From SIG223 sp964442785 (lineage in GTDB: Bacteria > Bacillota_I > Bacilli_A > RFN20 > DUOF01): a stretch of 6,201 nucleotides of DNA. Positions 1 through 5,494 of the stretch are shown here, piece by piece. A model generated the notes under the pieces. It did not search any database, was not told the origin of the DNA, and saw only the letters and a list, made by a program, of their open reading frames with translations. A program made the position numbers and the translations under genes. Positions within the stretch are counted from its first letter, which is position 1, and every line of letters begins with the position of its first letter. The stretch lies in the NCBI GenBank assembly GCA_964442785.1, contig CAYTZW010000045.1:1-6201 (forward strand), read 5' to 3'.

Positions 1-142
1 AAGTTTTTTCACTAAAATATCTATCATCTTTTTTTATTATTTTAGTGATATAAGATGGACTTACTTCTAACTCTTTAGCTATATCATTAGGCTTTTCGTG
101 AAAATCATAAAACTTTGAAATTATTGTATTAGTATCTACCAT
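1..142 (-). CDS. Small helix-turn-helix DNA-binding protein, N-terminal 47 residues (3' end outside window)
   Basis: An open frame runs leftward from ATG at 142 to the window edge without a stop. An AGGAGG ribosome binding site lies at 147-152, four bases before the ATG, which fixes the start. Residues 19-38 (NDIAKELEVSPSYITKIIKK) have the form of a helix-turn-helix: a first helix with Ala at the usual position, a turn at EVSPS, then a recognition helix rich in Ile and Lys. No other domain is visible in the partial sequence. Such proteins are common as small regulators in Firmicutes and their mobile elements. The gene has a consensus promoter (283-311) embedded in a cluster of inverted heptamers, so autoregulation is plausible but not shown. 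It could also be a non-regulatory DNA-binding protein; the missing C-terminus would decide. Confidence 0.8.
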   Translation of the reverse strand, partial: MVDTNTIISKFYDFHEKPNDIAKELEVSPSYITKIIKKDDRYFSEKT

Positions 143-161
143 AAAACCTCCTACTTGGTGA

Positions 162-181
162 AAAATCTGCCTACAGATTTT
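162..181. other. Perfect 8-bp hairpin in the leader of the HTH gene
   Basis: The arms AAAATCTG (162-169) and CAGATTTT (174-181) are exact reverse complements around a four-base loop. In the leftward transcript the hairpin lies about 10 bases upstream of the AGGAGG of the HTH gene and is followed by a short T run. It could be a weak attenuator, an mRNA stability element, or an operator in DNA. The stem has only two G-C pairs, so it is not a convincing terminator. Confidence 0.45.
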
Positions 182-221
182 AGATATAGTAATACTATTA
201 CCATATTTTTATTCAAATCTC

Positions 222-249
222 TTGACTAAATTTGAGATTATGATATAAT
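222..249 (+). promoter_or_regulatory. Rightward sigma-A promoter with extended -10
   Basis: The -35 box is TTGACT (222-227). A 16-bp spacer separates it from TATAAT (244-249), which is preceded by TG at 241-242 (extended -10). The predicted start near 256 gives a leader of about 100 bases for the zinc-finger gene at 355. The 11-base string TATGATATAAT (239-249) recurs exactly in the radical SAM gene promoter at 1390-1400, with the same TTGACT box and 16-bp spacer. Confidence 0.75.
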
Positions 250-282
250 TTAAGTAATAGATAATTTAATCTAACTATTACC

Positions 283-311
283 ATTATATAGTAATAGTTA
301 ATCTTTGTCAA
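283..311 (-). promoter_or_regulatory. Leftward consensus sigma-A promoter for the HTH gene
   Basis: On the minus strand TTGACA (306-311) is followed by a 17-bp spacer and TATAAT (283-288), a perfect match to the vegetative consensus. The predicted start near 276 gives a leader of about 130 bases. It faces the rightward promoter at 222-249, so the two polymerases would run into each other and their transcripts overlap by about 20 bases. The -10 box lies between the arms of the inverted repeat 272-300. Confidence 0.8.
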
Positions 312-341
312 GTATTACAATTAAATTTTTTAAAAAAATTT

Positions 342-347
342 GGAGGA
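342..347 (+). promoter_or_regulatory. Ribosome binding site deciding the start of the zinc-finger gene
   Basis: GGAGGA lies eight bases upstream of ATG at 355. A longer reading frame can be opened at TTG 340, but this Shine-Dalgarno sequence would then lie inside the coding region, so the start at 355 is preferred. A second ATG follows directly at 358. Confidence 0.8.
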
Positions 348-354
348 AATAAAA

Positions 355-1248
355 ATGATGAAAAATTCGGAAAATAATTTTAGTGCACAATGGGTTAAAT
401 ATTCAGATTACGAGATAGTTGAAGTAAAAAAAGATAAATATATTAAACCGAAAGAAAATGCTACATATGAGTTATATGATCCATTTGAATGTGCTGATGA
501 TATTTTAGTAGATATATTAAATTTAGGTAGAATTATAGAAGATAATGAAGTTAAACTAACTGAATATATATTAGAATTTATAAAAAAATATGGTTTGTTA
601 GGAGAATTAACATATTTACCATTAAATAGTAATATTGCTTTCCAAAGAAAAGTATTTCTTCCTAAAGGTAATCCATTTACTAAAAAGGATGTAATATCAG
701 TTGAAGAATATCTACAAAACTTTTTGGTTTGTGATAAAAATAAAAGAATAGAAATATATATACCTAAAAATAAAAATATGCCTATTGGAATAAGTAATTT
801 AAATGAGATTACACCTAACTTTTTATTTAATAAGGGTACAGAGTATAATGTTGTATTTTCAAAAGGTTATTCGGAACAAACAAAATGGATTTTAGAATAT
901 GCAGTGTATTTATATACAATATTTAATGCTATTGAAACATATTATCAAGAAAAAATCGAACAAGAAAAGAAATTAGATGATATATTTATAAAATCATTCA
1001 AAGCGAATAATATAACTTGCAAAATAGAAATGTTAAAAGTACCAACATTAATATGGGATTTTAACTCTTTAAAACAGGCGATAGATACAATGTTTTTATT
1101 AAACGAAACAACAGAAAGAAAAACAGTTAAAATGTGTAAACATTGTGGTAAAGCTTTTTCGTCACAAAACTTAAAAGCTGAATATTGTAGTCCGCAATGT
1201 AGAAATCAAGCAAATGTTTATAAAAGTAGAGCAAAAAGTAAAGAATAA
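355..1248 (+). CDS. Uncharacterised 297-residue protein with C-terminal treble-clef-like zinc finger
   Basis: The start at ATG 355 is supported by GGAGGA at 342-347. The first 250 or so residues show no motif I recognise; they are rich in Lys, Ile, Asn and Tyr, with a charged helical stretch near residues 195-218. The C-terminus carries a four-cysteine metal site: C261-x2-C264, then C278-x3-C282, followed by N284, Y289 and a basic tail. This spacing, with AEYCS before the third cysteine, resembles the C-terminal finger of CGNR-type and DUF6076-like proteins, where a variable N-terminal domain precedes a finger thought to bind nucleic acid. The strict CGNR sequence is absent (CRNQ here). No signal peptide or membrane segment is seen, so it is probably cytosolic. 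It is transcribed from the promoter at 222-249 through the heptamer cluster. A regulatory or defence-related role is possible but unproven. Confidence 0.8.
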   Translation: MMKNSENNFSAQWVKYSDYEIVEVKKDKYIKPKENATYELYDPFECADDILVDILNLGRIIEDNEVKLTEYILEFIKKYGLLGELTYLPLNSNIAFQRKVFLPKGNPFTKKDVISVEEYLQNFLVCDKNKRIEIYIPKNKNMPIGISNLNEITPNFLFNKGTEYNVVFSKGYSEQTKWILEYAVYLYTIFNAIETYYQEKIEQEKKLDDIFIKSFKANNITCKIEMLKVPTLIWDFNSLKQAIDTMFLLNETTERKTVKMCKHCGKAFSSQNLKAEYCSPQCRNQANVYKSRAKSKE

Positions 1249-1270
1249 ATATATTAATTTTTTATACTTA

Positions 1271-1305
1271 CATATATTATAAGATAAAGATATATGGAGT
1301 TTTTG
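1271..1305 (+). terminator. Weak hairpin after the zinc-finger gene, possible terminator
   Basis: CATATAT (1271-1277) pairs with ATATATG (1290-1296) around a 12-base loop, and a run of five T follows at 1300-1304. The stem has one G-C pair and the loop is large, so termination would be inefficient. The rest of 1249-1434 shows no open frame worth reporting, only the radical SAM promoter and leader. Confidence 0.2.
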
Positions 1306-1372
1306 GCATAAAAGATTATAAATAAGGTCAATTGAAATTTTTATATGTGATAAGAATTATGGCAACTCTATA

Positions 1373-1400
1373 TTGACTTTTTGCCTAAATATGATATAAT
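1373..1400 (+). promoter_or_regulatory. Extended -10 promoter for the radical SAM gene
   Basis: TTGACT (1373-1378), a 16-bp spacer and TATAAT (1395-1400) with TG at 1392-1393 form a strong promoter. The predicted start near 1407 leaves a leader of about 43 bases. The gene is therefore expressed separately from the zinc-finger gene upstream, although no strong terminator lies between them. Confidence 0.75.
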
Positions 1401-1436
1401 GTGTTTGTAAAGGAATAAAAGTCCAAATAAATTTAT

Positions 1437-1443
1437 GAGGAGG
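1437..1443 (+). promoter_or_regulatory. Ribosome binding site deciding the start of the radical SAM gene
   Basis: GAGGAGG lies six bases before ATG 1450. An in-frame ATG at 1435 overlaps this site and would encode a spurious MRRII extension, so the protein is taken to begin at 1450. Confidence 0.8.
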
Positions 1444-1449
1444 ATAATT

Positions 1450-2511
1450 ATGAAATTAAATAAGTTAACAATCCAATTAAAACCAGTTGGTAATAATTGC
1501 AATTTAGATTGTGAGTATTGCTATGCTATGCCGTTTCGGTGTGAAAATTTTAAAATTCTAGACTTAGAAGTGCTAGAAAAGATAGTTAAGGAGGCTTTTG
1601 AAGTAAGTGATAATGTAATTATTACTTGGCACGGTGGAGAACCTACATTGCCTGGTTTGGATTATTATAAGAAGTATGTTGATCTTGTGGAAAAATATAA
1701 AAAGGAAGATCAAAATATTGTAAATATGATTCAAACGAATGCAACCTTGATAAACGATTCATTTGCAGAATTTTTCGAAAAAGAGAAGTTTATTGTAAGT
1801 GTAAGTATTGATGGCAATGAAGAAACACATAATAAAAATAGGCACGATAAAATTGGAAATGGAAGTTATACAGCAACTATGAAAGGCGTTGAAACTTTAA
1901 GAAAACACAATATTTATCCGCCTGTTATTGCAACGGTTTCAAAAAACACTTGCAATGATTGTGAGGAAACATTTAAGTCTTTTATTTATAATGGCTTTAC
2001 GGATATTAAATTTAGTCCTGTATATGATTCTAGTGAAGATGCCTTTAGTATTTCATCTGATGAATGGTATGAATATATAAGAAAGGTATTTGATTTGTGG
2101 ATTGGTATGCAAGATGAAAATATTAAAGTTCGTGAGATAGATGAAGTGCTTGAGTGGTTTACAGGAGAAACAATAAATACTTGTTCAAGTACAAATTCAT
2201 GTATAAATTGGATATCTATAAATGAATTTGGAGAAGTTTATCCTTGCGAGTATTTACGTTCAACTGAGAGCTATGGTAATATCAAATCTATGCATATGTC
2301 TGAAATCTTTAAAACAGAAGCATACCAAAGGTTTGTTAAGAAAGTAATGTATGTTCCTACCGAATGTAAACAATGTGAATTCTATGAAATGTGTGGCAAT
2401 GGTTGTCCTGCTACGAGAATTAAAGATAACGCACTTGTTTATAATGGAAAATATGTTTACTGCGAAGAAAGAAAACGGTTATATGAGTATATAACTAAAA
2501 TATTGGAATAA
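1450..2511 (+). CDS. Radical SAM/SPASM domain enzyme, anSME or peptide-maturase type
   Basis: This 353-residue enzyme should use a [4Fe-4S] cluster to cleave S-adenosylmethionine and abstract hydrogen from a peptide or protein side chain. The radical SAM cluster motif is C17-x3-C21-x2-C24 (CNLDCEYC), and the SAM-binding motif is WHGGEP at 60-65. The C-terminal SPASM domain fits the family pattern exactly: C251-x9-G-x4-C266, then C306-x2-C309-x5-C315-x3-C319, then C338, enough to hold two auxiliary clusters. C245 is an extra cysteine. Size and layout resemble anaerobic sulfatase-maturating enzymes and SPASM enzymes acting on ribosomal peptides. There is no room for an N-terminal PqqD-like leader-binding domain. 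No sulfatase is present in the window and no precursor peptide is adjacent, so the substrate is unknown; the peptide at 5396-5494 is a distant candidate only. The oxygen-sensitive chemistry suits an anaerobe. It has its own promoter and ends in the shared hairpin 2507-2546. Confidence 0.93.
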   Translation: MKLNKLTIQLKPVGNNCNLDCEYCYAMPFRCENFKILDLEVLEKIVKEAFEVSDNVIITWHGGEPTLPGLDYYKKYVDLVEKYKKEDQNIVNMIQTNATLINDSFAEFFEKEKFIVSVSIDGNEETHNKNRHDKIGNGSYTATMKGVETLRKHNIYPPVIATVSKNTCNDCEETFKSFIYNGFTDIKFSPVYDSSEDAFSISSDEWYEYIRKVFDLWIGMQDENIKVREIDEVLEWFTGETINTCSSTNSCINWISINEFGEVYPCEYLRSTESYGNIKSMHMSEIFKTEAYQRFVKKVMYVPTECKQCEFYEMCGNGCPATRIKDNALVYNGKYVYCEERKRLYEYITKILE

Positions 2512-2546
2512 AATAAATGGAAGGGAAACCTTCCATTTATTTTATT
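2507..2546. terminator. Bidirectional terminator, perfect 18-bp stem with GAAA loop
   Basis: The arms 2507-2524 and 2529-2546 are exact reverse complements around the loop GAAA (2525-2528). The G-C rich part (GGAAGG/CCTTCC) sits at the loop, and A/T tracts on both outer flanks provide a T-rich tail in either direction. The hairpin contains the stop codons of both convergent genes, 2509-2511 for the radical SAM enzyme and 2537-2539 for the methyltransferase. Confidence 0.88.
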
Positions 2547-3454
2547 CCTGTAACAATATACATTAAAGCACCGCCTGGCATTACATATGTCTCATTTTGA
2601 AGTACTTTTTTTATTTTTTCTGTTTCTTTCATTTGTATATTCCAGTATTTATCAAATTCTTCTTTTTTACCTTTACCAGCTAAATAATACTTTAACATTT
2701 GATTATAATTAAATTCTGCAGAAGAATTTTCAATCCAGTCTAACATTTCTTTAGCTCTTGCTTTTTTTTCAGCAGTATCATAGGGAGGAACAAGAGAACA
2801 AGCTTTATCTACTATGGATACTTCAATGTTTTTTAAACCAGCTTCAACAAATAACTTTGGCAAGTAATCTCCTATTGAAAGATAACCTTCATTGAGATTA
2901 TATATACCCTTTTGAATAATTAAATCAAATTTAAGTTTATCTAATGTTTTATCTATGTCGTCAATATTTTCATTGTTATTTTCTCCAATAACACTATTTG
3001 CAACAAGACTGTTTATTGAATTATTTGTTTCTATTGCCATAACAGTACCATTTTCTTTTGTTATTCTTTTCATTTCTTGAATTACATCAATAGGATTATT
3101 AACGTGCAAAAGTAATGTTTGACATACGGATAAATCAACGGTGTTATCTGGAATATCTAAATTTTCTGCATTTTTAACTTTAAAGTCAAATTTGATATTT
3201 TCAAAAAGGTTTGCTCTATCGTTTGCATCTTTAATATGTAATTCTTCAATATCCCTTCCAAAACACTTTTTTATATTCTTAAGTAAAGGTATAAGTTTAT
3301 AAGTCATATAGCCTTTACCACAACCAATATCTGCCAATGTTTCTATATTAGTTAATTTATACCTTTTTAGTATAAGTTCTAAATAATCTTTATTCCACCA
3401 ATAATCTCTAGCATCTGTGATCCATTCTTCTGAATGAACTTTACCATTTTTCAT
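2537..3454 (-). CDS. Class I SAM-dependent methyltransferase
   Basis: This 305-residue protein has a Rossmann-fold methyltransferase core of the Methyltransf_11/25 kind. Motif I is DIGCGKG at 42-48, which binds SAM. An acidic residue after the second strand is D68 in GRDIEE. NAENLDIPDNTVDLSVCQ around 95-112 covers the adenine-contact and motif IV region, and LHVNNP and the helix after it complete the core by about residue 145. The C-terminal half is a helical extension, probably for substrate binding. Motif IV lacks the N-x-P-Y/F signature of rRNA adenine N6-methylases, so it is not an Erm enzyme; a small-molecule substrate is more likely but cannot be named. No signal peptide is seen. The start at ATG 3454 is backed by GGTGAT nine bases upstream, complementary to the 16S rRNA end. 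It is divergent from the ABC-F gene and convergent with the radical SAM gene. Confidence 0.9.
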   Translation of the reverse strand: MKNGKVHSEEWITDARDYWWNKDYLELILKRYKLTNIETLADIGCGKGYMTYKLIPLLKNIKKCFGRDIEELHIKDANDRANLFENIKFDFKVKNAENLDIPDNTVDLSVCQTLLLHVNNPIDVIQEMKRITKENGTVMAIETNNSINSLVANSVIGENNNENIDDIDKTLDKLKFDLIIQKGIYNLNEGYLSIGDYLPKLFVEAGLKNIEVSIVDKACSLVPPYDTAEKKARAKEMLDWIENSSAEFNYNQMLKYYLAGKGKKEEFDKYWNIQMKETEKIKKVLQNETYVMPGGALMYIVTGIK

Positions 3455-3474
3455 AACAAACTATCACCCACAAA

Positions 3475-3503
3475 AGTATAACATATTGTACATAATTTAT
3501 CAA
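3475..3503 (-). promoter_or_regulatory. Promoter of the methyltransferase gene
   Basis: On the minus strand TTGATA (3498-3503), a 17-bp spacer and TATACT (3475-3480), with TG just upstream of the -10, form an extended -10 promoter. The predicted start at about 3468-3469 leaves a leader of only about 14 bases, so the Shine-Dalgarno sequence (3464-3469) would lie at the very 5' end of the mRNA. Confidence 0.65.
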
Positions 3504-3607
3504 GAAAATGGTTTAAAATTAATTAGCATATATATACCATCTTAATAATTTTTATTATAAGTAGATGTTGTATTTTGCTACAAATCGACATTATATTTTA
3601 CATAACA

Positions 3608-3643
3608 ATTGACATTTGATAAAAAATTTGATAAAATGTCAAT
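3608..3643. repeat. Perfect inverted repeat spanning the ABC-F promoter, candidate operator
   Basis: ATTGACATTT (3608-3617) and AAATGTCAAT (3634-3643) are exact 10-bp complements separated by 16 bases. The left arm contains the -35 box and the right arm overlaps the -10 box and extends past it. Inside it, TTTGATAAAA is repeated directly at 3615-3624 and 3627-3636. The arm centres are 26 bp apart, two to two and a half helical turns, which fits a dimeric regulator touching one face or looping the spacer, as with MerR- or TetR-type control. No regulator gene adjoins it. Confidence 0.55.
3609..3637 (+). promoter_or_regulatory. Promoter of the ABC-F gene
   Basis: TTGACA (3609-3614), a 17-bp spacer and TAAAAT (3632-3637) with TG at 3629-3630 make a strong extended -10 promoter. 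The predicted start near 3644 gives a leader of about 44 bases with no visible leader peptide, unlike many antibiotic-inducible ABC-F genes. Confidence 0.8.
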
Positions 3644-3687
3644 ATTAGTAAATAAACTTAAATACAATTGTAGAAAGGGGAATATTT

Positions 3688-5328
3688 ATGTTAGTGGAAC
3701 ATTTATCTTTCGATTATGGAGATAAGCCAATATTAAAAGATGTTAGTTTTGCTTTGAACTGTGGTGATAAAGTTGGACTTGTTGGAGCAAATGGGGCTGG
3801 AAAAACTACTTTTTTTAAGATAATACTTAATATGTTATTTCCGAGTGAAGGAAATATTGTATTAAAGAAGGGTAGTAAGGTTGAATGGCTTCCACAGATT
3901 ATTGCGGAAAAAGAAATGGAAGGAGAAATGTTAGTGAGAGATTATATTCTTTCAGCTAGACCTATAACAAAGTTAGAGAAAGAGTTGGAAGATATATATA
4001 ATCGGATATCCAATGAAGAAAATGTTGATGTTCAAATAAATCTCGCTAGCAAAGCGACTAATATTCAAGAACAACTTGAAACTTTAGATTGGTATGAACA
4101 CGAAAGTATTATGCTAAATATTGCATATAATATGAAAGTTGATGACAAAATGCTTGATATGAGAGTATCAGAGTTATCTGGTGGGCAAAAGTCTAAAGTT
4201 GCTTTTGCTAGACTTTTGTATTCTAAACAAGATATTATGTTATTAGATGAGCCTACTAATCATTTAGATAAGGATACAAAAGAATTTGTAACAGAGTTTT
4301 TAAAAAAATATAAAGGAACTGTGTTAATAATTTCTCATGACATAGCTTTTTTAAATGAAGTAACTAATACAACTTTGTTTTTTGATATTCGTACTCATAA
4401 AGTAATAAGGTATAGTGGAAATTATTCTGTTTTTGAAAAACTACACGAAGAGTACGAAGAAAATCTCTTAAATCAAGCAAAAAAACAAGATGATGAAATC
4501 AAAAAATTAAAAAGCACTATTGACAGATTGGAAGGAACTTCTGGTAAAAGAAAAAAACTTGCTCAAGATAGGGAAAAAAAGTTGGAAAAAATATTGCAAG
4601 ATAAAATTGTAATAACACCTGCGAAGAAAGAAGTTGATTTTAAAATGGTTGTAGATAGAAGTGAAAATGATATACCTATAACTATTAAAGGAATTAACTT
4701 TAGATATCCTAATTCGACAAGTGACATTATATCCAATCTTTCAATAAGTATTAGTAAAGGAGAAAGGTTTCTTATAGTTGGAAAAAACGGTGCAGGTAAA
4801 TCTACATTATTAAAACTTATTTCTAATGAACTTAAGCCATACAAAGGGAAAGTTACTTTGGGAAGTAAGGTAGATGTTGGGTATTATGCACAAGAACACG
4901 AAAACTTAAATTTAAATGCTACTATTTTGGAAAATTTTGCTGAGTTTAATTTAAGCGAAAGGAAAATAAGAGGTATATTAGCACATTTCTTATTCTATGG
5001 AAACGATGTAAATAAATATGTTTCTGTATTATCTCCAGGCGAAAGGTCGAGAGTAGCTTTGGCTAAACTTGCAGTATCTGGTAGCAATACTCTTTTATTA
5101 GATGAGCCTACTAATCATCTTGATCCAGAAACACAAACAATTATAGCCAAAGTATTTAAAGATTTTTCTGGTACTATGATAGTGGTATCACATAATCCTG
5201 ATTTCGTAGATGCATTGGGAATTGAGCGTATGTTAGTACTTCCAAAAGGAGAGATTGAGCCGTATAATAAAAATACTGTTAAAAAATTTTATAAAATAAA
5301 TACTAATACGCTTGACATTAAAAAATAA
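3688..5328 (+). CDS. ABC-F family ATPase, ribosome-associated
   Basis: This 546-residue soluble protein has two ABC ATPase domains and no membrane segment, as expected of ABC-F proteins, which bind the ribosomal E site and act in translation or displace antibiotics. Domain 1 has Walker A GANGAGKT (33-40), signature LSGGQ (163-167), Walker B ending D187-E188 and the switch histidine H217. Domain 2 has Walker A GKNGAGKS (365-372), signature LSPGE (448-452), Walker B D472-E473 and H502. All catalytic residues are intact. A charged, Lys/Glu-rich helical linker at about 245-325 corresponds to the P-site tRNA interaction motif, the part that decides antibiotic specificity in resistance members. The protein ends shortly after domain 2 without a long C-terminal extension. 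GAAAGGGGA (3673-3681) precedes ATG 3688. Whether it confers resistance (Lsa/Vga/CplR-like) or is a housekeeping-type factor cannot be told from sequence alone. No terminator follows, so transcription may run into the peptide gene. Confidence 0.92.
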   Translation: MLVEHLSFDYGDKPILKDVSFALNCGDKVGLVGANGAGKTTFFKIILNMLFPSEGNIVLKKGSKVEWLPQIIAEKEMEGEMLVRDYILSARPITKLEKELEDIYNRISNEENVDVQINLASKATNIQEQLETLDWYEHESIMLNIAYNMKVDDKMLDMRVSELSGGQKSKVAFARLLYSKQDIMLLDEPTNHLDKDTKEFVTEFLKKYKGTVLIISHDIAFLNEVTNTTLFFDIRTHKVIRYSGNYSVFEKLHEEYEENLLNQAKKQDDEIKKLKSTIDRLEGTSGKRKKLAQDREKKLEKILQDKIVITPAKKEVDFKMVVDRSENDIPITIKGINFRYPNSTSDIISNLSISISKGERFLIVGKNGAGKSTLLKLISNELKPYKGKVTLGSKVDVGYYAQEHENLNLNATILENFAEFNLSERKIRGILAHFLFYGNDVNKYVSVLSPGERSRVALAKLAVSGSNTLLLDEPTNHLDPETQTIIAKVFKDFSGTMIVVSHNPDFVDALGIERMLVLPKGEIEPYNKNTVKKFYKINTNTLDIKK

Positions 5329-5340
5329 GTGTGGTATCAT
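5312..5340 (+). promoter_or_regulatory. Promoter inside the 3' end of the ABC-F gene, driving the small peptide gene
   Basis: TTGACA (5312-5317), a 17-bp spacer and TATCAT (5335-5340) with TG at 5332-5333 form an extended -10 promoter whose -35 box is coding sequence of the last ABC-F codons. The predicted start near 5347 gives a leader of about 49 bases containing a small hairpin, GATGT (5351-5355) with ACATC (5361-5365). Confidence 0.75.
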
Positions 5341-5395
5341 AACTACTGTAGATGTTTAATACATCCATATTATAATTAATAGGAGGTTTGTCGTT

Positions 5396-5494
5396 ATGAA
5401 AAAAATGTTTTTGCAGAAAGTCATTGAACAGATGAAGGCTGAAAAAAAACAAGCTACTTGGCGTGGCACATTGACCTCTTGGATTAAATGTTGA
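5396..5494 (+). CDS. 32-residue peptide with Trp/Cys-containing C-terminus, unknown function
   Basis: The peptide begins MKKMFLQKVIEQMKAEKKQA, a charged amphipathic helix, and ends TWRGTLTSWIKC, with W22, W29 and a final C32. AGGAGGT at 5381-5387 lies eight bases before ATG 5396. A strong promoter stands upstream and a terminator at 5623-5653, so this is a complete small transcription unit. G+C is about 35%, and CAG, GTC, CGT, GGC and ACC codons appear, unlike the AT-ending codons of neighbouring genes. The two-part look (Lys/Glu-rich leader, short aromatic tail) is what ribosomally made, modified peptides show, and a SPASM enzyme is encoded 3 kb upstream. Equally possible are a regulatory leader peptide whose downstream gene was lost, a signalling peptide, or the 5' remnant of a longer gene broken by a stop. 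I do not recognise the family. Confidence 0.6.
   Translation: MKKMFLQKVIEQMKAEKKQATWRGTLTSWIKC

Larger units (their letters stand above)
189..318. promoter_or_regulatory. Cluster of six GTAATAG/GTAATAC heptamers, probable operator array
   Basis: GTAATAG or GTAATAC occurs at 189-195, 254-260 and 291-297 on the plus strand, and at 195-201, 275-281 and 312-318 on the minus strand. Two pairs form inverted repeats. GTAATA-C-TATTAC at 189-201 has a one-base centre. TAACTATTAC (272-281) with GTAATAGTTA (291-300) has perfect 10-bp arms around nine bases. The second repeat brackets the -10 box of the leftward promoter, and the 254-260 copy sits at the start point of the rightward promoter. Binding there would block both promoters, so a repressor operator is the simplest reading. 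The binding protein is unknown; the adjacent HTH protein is the first candidate. The DNA is very AT-rich, which raises chance matches, but the perfect 10-bp arms are hard to explain that way. Confidence 0.6.

Noticed and set aside
340..354. TTG start giving five more residues to the zinc-finger protein
   Set aside because: The extension would translate the ribosome binding site GGAGGA itself; ATG 355 is correctly spaced from it.
1296..1390. Loose inverted repeats (GAGTT with AACTC, AAGGTCAAT with ATTGACTTT) before the radical SAM gene
   Set aside because: Arms are short or mismatched and far apart, and one arm is simply the -35 box; no riboswitch class is recognisable.
1450..2511. Radical SAM enzyme as Cfr or RlmN
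   Set aside because: The SPASM cysteine pattern and GGEP motif place it with SPASM peptide or protein modifiers; Cfr/RlmN lack a SPASM domain.
2537..3454. Methyltransferase as an Erm-type 23S rRNA methylase
   Set aside because: Motif I is compatible but the N-x-P-Y/F catalytic motif is missing, and the long C-terminal extension differs from Erm.
4563..4844. Minus-strand open frame of 93 codons within the ABC-F gene
   Set aside because: It lies wholly antisense to the well-supported ABC-F coding sequence and its product shows no recognisable family; I take it as a shadow.
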